In this document: piece by piece, positions 21,688-25,438 of the stretch
How the letters are laid out: each line of letters begins with the position of its first letter
How positions within the stretch are numbered: position 1 is the stretch's first letter
DNA from: JAAZKO01 sp964432115
Lineage (GTDB): Bacteria; Patescibacteriota; Microgenomatia; UBA1400; PJMF01
Assembly: GCA_964432115.1 (NCBI GenBank)
Contig: CAYSMC010000015.1
Coordinates: forward strand, 1 to 25,438
Direction: 5' to 3'
DNA length: 25,438 nucleotides
Made by a program: the position numbers and the translations under genes
The notes under the pieces: model-generated
Told to the model about the DNA's origin: nothing
What the model saw: the letters and a program-made list of their open reading frames with translations, nothing else
Databases searched by the model: none

Positions 21688-22772
21688 GTTAATTTAATAA
21701 CTTTACTTTGCTGAATATGCTCTTGTAATTCTCTTGCTAAATTTTCATCCGCAGTAGTTAATACCACTTGATAATTGTCTAATAAAGTCAAAACCATGGC
21801 TTTGCTGTCCTCGTCCAATTCAGACATAATATCGTCTAGAAGTAATAATGGCTGATAATCAATGCAACTATGTAAAAATTGCAATTCAGCAATTTTTAAC
21901 CAAAGCACACCCAATCGCTGTTGTCCACGAGAGCCATATGCTAACAAACTTAAATCCTCGATGCCCTTTTCAGGCAAAGAAAATTTCACTAGAAAATCAT
22001 CTTTATGAGGACCAATGAGTGTGTGACCAGCGGCAATTTCTTTATTATCATATTTTTTTAAACGATCTTCACTAATCAAAGAAGGTAAATATTCAATATT
22101 TAATTCAAAAGGAAAAATTACTTCTCTAACAAAGTCCATAAAACGATTACGCTCTTGTTGTAAAAATTCGCCATGTTTCACTAAATTTAAATTCCAAAAA
22201 GATAAAATATTTTTATCTTCTTCACCTTCTCGCACTTTTTGTAGTAACAAATTACGACGCTTCAGTGTTTGTTCATATTGTCGCAAAGCACGTTGATATT
22301 CCCAATTTAACATGGATAAAGTTTGGTCTAAAAACAGGCGGCGGCGGCGGGGACTACCCTCCACTAAACGCAAGTCTTCCGGACGAAACACCACCACCGA
22401 CAAATTTTTGATAAAATCAACGCGCCGCCGCCTCACATCGTTCACACTAAACAAGCGATACTGACTTTTCTTACCAGCCACCATTCCTCTAGTTAATGTC
22501 ACCTCTAATTTCAAATTTTCTTTTGCAGAAAAATCTTTAGCGTGATTTATTTCAAAAAGAGCTTGGACTCTACTCAGCTCTGCTTCTAAACGGATCATTT
22601 CTTCAATACGTGTGGCTCGAAAACTATCACTACTAGCTAAAAGATTAATGGCTTCAATAATAGAAGTTTTGCCACTTCCATTTTCACCGATAAAAATAGT
22701 GGTCTGAGCAAAATCCCAATGTTGATTAGTAAAATTTCGAAAATTCTGTAAAGCTAATTTACGCAGTAACAT
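21684..22772 (-). CDS. recF: DNA replication and repair protein RecF
   Basis: 362 residues, normal length. KLALQNFRNF (5-14) and TIFIGENGSGKTSIIEAINLL hold the SMC-like N-terminus with Walker A (29-37). GSPRRRRLFLDQTLSMLNWEY, then YGSRGQQRLGVLWLKIAEL (signature) and PLLLLDDIMSELDED (Walker B), are RecF hallmarks. RecF binds gapped DNA and loads RecA with RecO and RecR. It is last in a minus-strand group after the sigma factor and two small membrane protein genes, 20 nt from the nearest. A TAAAAT lies 11 nt before the ATG, suggesting it can also be transcribed on its own. Two Arg runs are encoded by CGC/CGG codons, making a GC-rich patch (about 22336-22437) unusual for this window. Confidence 0.95.
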   Translation of the reverse strand: MLLRKLALQNFRNFTNQHWDFAQTTIFIGENGSGKTSIIEAINLLASSDSFRATRIEEMIRLEAELSRVQALFEINHAKDFSAKENLKLEVTLTRGMVAGKKSQYRLFSVNDVRRRRVDFIKNLSVVVFRPEDLRLVEGSPRRRRLFLDQTLSMLNWEYQRALRQYEQTLKRRNLLLQKVREGEEDKNILSFWNLNLVKHGEFLQQERNRFMDFVREVIFPFELNIEYLPSLISEDRLKKYDNKEIAAGHTLIGPHKDDFLVKFSLPEKGIEDLSLLAYGSRGQQRLGVLWLKIAELQFLHSCIDYQPLLLLDDIMSELDEDSKAMVLTLLDNYQVVLTTADENLARELQEHIQQSKVIKLT

Positions 22773-22792
22773 AACTCACCGTCATTTTACAA

Positions 22793-23101
22793 CTAACTAC
22801 GAAAAGCACGTCTAAATCGCCAAAAAAGATAAATTAATAAAATCTGCCAAAACAAAAAGAAAAAGAAAAAAGATCTGTAAATCAACCTAAAGATTAATGA
22901 GCTATCATAAAATAATGCCAATAACCACCAAGCAAATAATAGATAAAAAATACTAGCTAACAGGGTTGGTAAAAACATCAAAGGCACAAAAACCTCATCT
23001 CTCACTAAATTTTGCATGCTTTGGTAAGGGTGTAAAAATAAACCTAAAATAATTTGACCCAAAGAATAAACTAATGATTCAAAGATAGATAACTTATCCA
23101 T
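22793..23101 (-). CDS. Small three-helix membrane protein
   Basis: 102 residues. An N-terminal amphipathic part (MDKLSIFESLVYSLGQIILGLFLHPYQSMQNLV) precedes two strongly hydrophobic segments: FVPLMFLPTLLASIFYLLFAWWLLALFY and the Phe-rich FRLIYRSFFFFFLFWQILLIYLFW, ending in RFRRAFRS. The basic tail suggests the C-terminus faces the cytoplasm. The ATG overlaps the end of the preceding small membrane protein gene by 8 nt, so they are translationally coupled. It lies between a sigma factor gene and recF. I do not recognise a family; a role in sensing or sequestering the sigma factor is possible but unsupported. Confidence 0.7.
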   Translation of the reverse strand: MDKLSIFESLVYSLGQIILGLFLHPYQSMQNLVRDEVFVPLMFLPTLLASIFYLLFAWWLLALFYDSSLIFRLIYRSFFFFFLFWQILLIYLFWRFRRAFRS

Positions 23102-23300
23102 TGCGTCCTTGATAAAAAAACAGCTCCCAAAGCAGAGAACTTAATAAAGCTAGAGATAATAGTATTTGCCAGGTATGAGTAGCTAGCAAATTAGCTATAA
23201 CACTAAAACGATCCGGAATAAATTTTTCCTTTTTGAGAGAACTAATCAATTTAGCTTCGGCTTTTAACTTGTTTAAAAATTCTCGATTGTTGTTTGGCAT
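23094..23300 (-). CDS. Small single-helix membrane protein next to sigma factor
   Basis: 68 residues from the ATG at 23300 (an upstream in-frame TTG at 23309 adds three residues). A polar, basic N-terminus (MPNNNREFLNKLKAEAKLISSLKKEKFIPDRFSVI) is followed by one hydrophobic helix (about 45-61, WQILLSLALLSSLLWELFF) and a short tail. A cytoplasmic helix plus one membrane span, directly downstream of a sigma factor gene by 43 nt, is the layout of many anti-sigma factors, but no conserved anti-sigma motif (such as HxxxCxxC) is present. The next gene overlaps it by 8 nt. Function unknown. Confidence 0.65.
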   Translation of the reverse strand: MPNNNREFLNKLKAEAKLISSLKKEKFIPDRFSVIANLLATHTWQILLSLALLSSLLWELFFYQGRNG

Positions 23301-23343
23301 ATTTTTCAATTAAACTAGCTGACCAATCATAAGCGACCAAACA

Positions 23344-23901
23344 TTATTCAGTCAGTTGATCAATATTAAGCCATAATAAACGAAATTCTTTCCTCGCTCG
23401 AAATAATTCTGATTCAATAGCTTTTTCACTGCGACCCAATTCCTGGGCCAATTCTTTAACTCTCTTTTGATCAACATATTTCCTCATTAATAACTCTCTC
23501 GATCGATCCGCCATTTTCTTTAAAACCAACTTCACCATCTGAGCAGTCTCATGAGCATCTTTATATTCATGTTCTAATAAAAATTCTGATAAAGGAATAG
23601 TCTGAATAAATTTTTTTGCATAGCGTTTGCGATAAAAATCATTAATTTCATGGCGCAAAATACTTTGCATATAAGTTAATAAAGAGCTCTGACCTTTAAA
23701 CAAATTGATACTGCGCAAACAGTTAATGAAAGTTTCTTGCACAATTTCTTCTGCAACTAAATGACTAGGCAATTTTTGGAGAGCTAAATTAAGTAATTTT
23801 TTATAATAATTTTTAAACCAATATTCTATTGCCAATTCATGACCATTTTTGATGGCTTCAACCAAAACCCGTTCGTCTGTAAAACCCAAAAATCTTTTCA
23901 T
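23344..23901 (-). CDS. Sigma-70 family RNA polymerase sigma factor (ECF-like)
   Basis: 185 residues from the ATG at 23901; a TTG two codons earlier is in frame but less likely. Region 2 is seen in AIEYWFKNYYKKLLNLALQKLPSHLVAEEIVQETFINCLRSI with the DxxQxxF-like VQETF core, and STL-type LTYMQSILRHEINDFYRKR. Region 4 is near the C-terminus: MADRSRELLMRKYVDQKRVKELAQELGRSEKAIESELFRARKEFR, a helix-turn-helix that reads the -35 box. Only regions 2 and 4 are present, as in ECF factors. A TATGAT box lies 14 nt upstream. Two small membrane protein genes and recF lie downstream on the same strand, and the pilin genes diverge from it, so they are candidate targets. Confidence 0.9.
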   Translation of the reverse strand: MKRFLGFTDERVLVEAIKNGHELAIEYWFKNYYKKLLNLALQKLPSHLVAEEIVQETFINCLRSINLFKGQSSLLTYMQSILRHEINDFYRKRYAKKFIQTIPLSEFLLEHEYKDAHETAQMVKLVLKKMADRSRELLMRKYVDQKRVKELAQELGRSEKAIESELFRARKEFRLLWLNIDQLTE

Positions 23902-23915
23902 AAGCAAACTACCCT

Positions 23916-23921
23916 ATCATA
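23916..23921 (-). promoter_or_regulatory. -10 box of the sigma factor gene
   Basis: TATGAT on the minus strand ends 14 nt before the ATG at 23901. It is 16 bp from the oppositely directed TATAAT of the pilin run, so the two promoters share one short region. Confidence 0.5.
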
Positions 23922-23937
23922 TCAGAAAATTTTATTT

Positions 23938-23943
23938 TATAAT
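23938..23943 (+). promoter_or_regulatory. -10 box of the first pilin-like gene
   Basis: A perfect TATAAT ends 8 nt before the ATG at 23952. No Shine-Dalgarno follows. No -35 consensus at the usual distance. Confidence 0.6.
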
Positions 23944-23951
23944 TGCTGTTG

Positions 23952-24368
23952 ATGAAAAAGACAGCAATTTTGTTTCTTCTGGTTTTGTCTATGTTTGTTT
24001 CTCAGTTGTTGTTTCCCCAAATAGCATTTTTTAATTCTCATGCTGTTTACGCTGACACTCAAGATGTTGAAATTGATCTCACTCAATATTTGGTGTTAAG
24101 TGACGGCCAAAAGGTGAGCGATGTTTTTAATACTCCATCAAGCATGATTAATTTATTGGTCAAGGTTGTATTTGTTGGTGTTGGTTTGATTTTGCTAGTC
24201 CTCATTGTTATTTCTGGTTTATCAATGATTGCTGGAGGCACATCCGATAATAAAGAAAAAGCTAAAAGCACAATGACATCAGCTCTAATGGGTTTTTTAA
24301 TTATCTTTGCTGCTTACTGGATTATGCAAATTATTAAAATATTTACTGGAGCAGATATTGGCTTTTAA
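23952..24368 (+). CDS. TrbC/VirB2-like pilin, first of three
   Basis: 138 residues from the ATG at 23952; the TTG nine bases earlier lies in the promoter region. A Sec signal peptide (MKKTAILFLLVLSMF onward, to about AVYA) precedes a short polar segment (DTQDVEIDLTQYLVLSDG). Two hydrophobic helices follow, about 65-92 (VVFVGVGLILLVLIVISGLSMIAGG) and 107-130 (ALMGFLIIFAAYWIMQIIKIF), joined by a basic loop with KEKAKS. This two-helix hairpin with a small basic loop is the fold of TrbC/VirB2 pilin subunits of type IV secretion systems. Copies like this are common in Microgenomates. The loop and the G-x-x-I-x-x-A-(S/A)-Y end recur in the next two proteins. Confidence 0.75.
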   Translation: MKKTAILFLLVLSMFVSQLLFPQIAFFNSHAVYADTQDVEIDLTQYLVLSDGQKVSDVFNTPSSMINLLVKVVFVGVGLILLVLIVISGLSMIAGGTSDNKEKAKSTMTSALMGFLIIFAAYWIMQIIKIFTGADIGF

Positions 24369-24380
24369 AAAAGAGCTAGG

Positions 24381-24386
24381 TATAAT
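24381..24386 (+). promoter_or_regulatory. -10 box before the second pilin-like gene
   Basis: A perfect TATAAT, 13 nt after the stop of the first pilin-like gene, ends 11 nt before the ATG at 24398. It may give a second transcript for the later genes. Confidence 0.55.
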
Positions 24387-24397
24387 GAACTTTTGAA

Positions 24398-24985
24398 ATG
24401 AAAAAAATTATTTTAATTTTATTATTTGTTTTTTCTTTAGTCTTTAGTTTGGGAATGAAAACAGTTAACGCAGCCGAATATGGAGGTAAGTGTGATGGTG
24501 ACTCAGATTGTACTACTGGCTTGTGTCGAACTACTGGATATTGTGGTTGTGCCAGCGATGCCCATTGCTATTCAGGTTCCTTTTGCAACGCCAATAATCT
24601 CTGTCAAGTAGGCTCACCCACTTCTACGCCGACCACGCCTGATGAAATTTTCGGCGAGATTCAAGCGCCTCCAGGAGTTGCCGAATTTAATGCACAAGCT
24701 GATGGAGGGATAGGGATTATCGTATTCTTTTCTAACCTAATTAAGTTGATTGCCGTGGTAGCTGGCTTATGGACCATGCTTAATTTTATTCTCGCGGGAT
24801 TCACCTATGTGACTGCGGGTGATAACTCCAGTGCCATAGAAAAAATTGGCACTAAACTCACTATGAGTGTGGTGGGTTTGGGTATCATTGTTGCTTCCTA
24901 CACTATTGCGGCCCTAATCGGTTTAATTCTCTTTGGAGATGCTACTTTTATTATTAATCCACAAATACCAACTCCAATTATTTAA
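24398..24985 (+). CDS. TrbC/VirB2-like pilin with N-terminal Cys-rich module
   Basis: 195 residues. A Sec signal peptide (MKKIILILLFVFSLVFSLGMK onward, cleavage near NAAE) precedes a Cys-rich module at about 30-67 with eight Cys: CDGDSDC, GLCRTTGYCGC, DAHCYSGSFC, NNLC. A Thr/Pro linker (TSTPTTPDE) leads to two membrane helices (about 102-130 and 148-175) separated by a loop with SSAIEKIGTK. The helices end in GLGIIVASYTIAALIGLILFG, matching the neighbouring pilins. The module resembles the third Cys block of the surface protein at 9426-10727. It would sit outside the cell as a display domain on a pilin-like hairpin. Function not known; adhesion or host contact is possible. Confidence 0.72.
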   Translation: MKKIILILLFVFSLVFSLGMKTVNAAEYGGKCDGDSDCTTGLCRTTGYCGCASDAHCYSGSFCNANNLCQVGSPTSTPTTPDEIFGEIQAPPGVAEFNAQADGGIGIIVFFSNLIKLIAVVAGLWTMLNFILAGFTYVTAGDNSSAIEKIGTKLTMSVVGLGIIVASYTIAALIGLILFGDATFIINPQIPTPII

Positions 24986-24996
24986 CTTATAAAATT

Positions 24997-25386
24997 ATGT
25001 CAAAAATACATCATCTTTTAGCCCAAAGCGTAGATTTAGGCTCTTTGCAACCTGTCACCGAAGCTCGTCAACCGGAAAATTTAGAAAGTGACAGTGTGCT
25101 GTCTACCGTAGAACTGTGGATCAGCGATATTATTGGTGTTATCACTGTTTTAGGTACCTTATTTTTTATTGTTTATGCTTTTATTGCAGCTTTTAATTGG
25201 ATTACCGCAGCTGGAGATAAGAGTAAAATTGAAAAAGCTAAAGATCGTTTGGTTTGGAGCACCCTCGGTCTAATTTTAATTGTAGCCAGTTACGCTATTA
25301 TTGGTCTGATTGGTGGTATTATTGGTTTGGAGTTACTACAACCAGCAGAAATGATTCGCCAGGTAATTCCAACTAGCAACCCATAA
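24997..25386 (+). CDS. TrbC/VirB2-like pilin, third of three
   Basis: 129 residues. No signal peptide: the first 37 residues are polar (MSKIHHLLAQSVDLGSLQPV, then acidic). Two helices follow, about 43-67 (DIIGVITVLGTLFFIVYAFIAAFNW) and 86-112 (WSTLGLILIVASYAIIGLIGGIIGLE), joined by a basic loop ITAAGDKSKIEKAKDRL. The loop KIEKAKD and the block GLILIVASYAIIGLIGG align with the second pilin and, less closely, the first. A short tail (PAEMIRQVIPTSNP) ends it. It follows the second gene by 11 nt, so the two are probably cotranscribed. A subunit of the same surface machine is the likeliest role. Confidence 0.72.
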   Translation: MSKIHHLLAQSVDLGSLQPVTEARQPENLESDSVLSTVELWISDIIGVITVLGTLFFIVYAFIAAFNWITAAGDKSKIEKAKDRLVWSTLGLILIVASYAIIGLIGGIIGLELLQPAEMIRQVIPTSNP

Positions 25387-25417
25387 ATATAAATTATTAA
25401 AATTAATAAGAATCCAA

Positions 25418-25438
25418 ATGAAAAAAATTATTTTCTAT
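25418..25438 (+). CDS. Start of a further gene, cut by the window edge
   Basis: An ATG at 25418, 31 nt after the third pilin stop, opens MKKIIFY before the window ends. The start resembles the MKKII beginning of the second pilin-like protein, so another secreted or pilin-like protein is likely. Only seven codons are seen, so the gene cannot be confirmed. Confidence 0.35.

Noticed and set aside
1..25438. CRISPR arrays, insertion sequences, integrases, attachment sites
   Set aside because: I looked for evenly spaced direct repeats, transposase motifs and tRNA-end duplications and saw none. The tRNA has no repeated 3' end nearby.

Overview
The window looks like a chromosomal segment of an ultra-small, AT-rich bacterium of the Patescibacteria/CPR, most like a Microgenomates-type lineage. 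This is an inference from gene content: small VirB2/TrbC-like pilins in tandem, a Thr/Pro-linker Cys-rich surface protein, an archaeal-type ATP-dependent DNA ligase, an isopentenyl phosphate kinase beside a GGPP-synthase-like enzyme, tightly packed genes with overlapping ends, and few Shine-Dalgarno sites. No rRNA gene or marker fixes the taxonomy.

Region 1 (1 to about 8.5 kb) is the most unusual part. Positions 1-6994 are much more AT-rich than the rest. They hold a nucleotidyltransferase (cut by the left edge), an operon PqqD-like protein > family 2 glycosyltransferase > Ser/His signal-peptidase-like protein on the minus strand, two SAM methyltransferases, and a plus-strand operon. That operon starts with an unannotated 34-residue Lys-rich peptide (4312-4416) and continues with a ChbG/YdjC deacetylase, a second, paralogous glycosyltransferase, and an HprK-like kinase. 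The peptide gene has a consensus TTGACA-17-TAAAAT promoter and the best Shine-Dalgarno of the window. An ABC-2 exporter (permease and ATPase) and an initiating sugar-phosphate transferase follow. I read this as a candidate peptide-tailoring (RiPP-like) or surface glycoconjugate system, with the peptide as probable substrate. That reading is inference.

Region 2 (9.4-11.3 kb) has a Cys-rich, membrane-anchored surface protein, a tRNA-Ile with the rare UAU anticodon, and a small anchored protein. Region 3 (11.3-14.1 kb) is an isoprenoid block: isopentenyl phosphate kinase, a zinc-ribbon protein, and a GGPP-synthase-like prenyltransferase. Region 4 (14.1-23.9 kb) is housekeeping: MFS transporter, Pth, an MGDG-synthase/MurG-like glycosyltransferase, DNA ligase, Fic protein, NAD(P)HX dehydratase, RecF, two small membrane proteins and an ECF-like sigma factor. 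Region 5 (23.9 kb to the end) is a run of three pilin-like proteins, with a fourth gene starting at the right edge; one pilin carries a Cys-rich module like that of the surface protein in region 2.

Many genes have a TATAAT-like box 6-11 nt before the start codon and no Shine-Dalgarno, suggesting leaderless or near-leaderless mRNAs. Apart from the peptide region (4137-4311), no gene-free stretch longer than about 150 nt exists. No insertion sequence, CRISPR array or integrase was seen.
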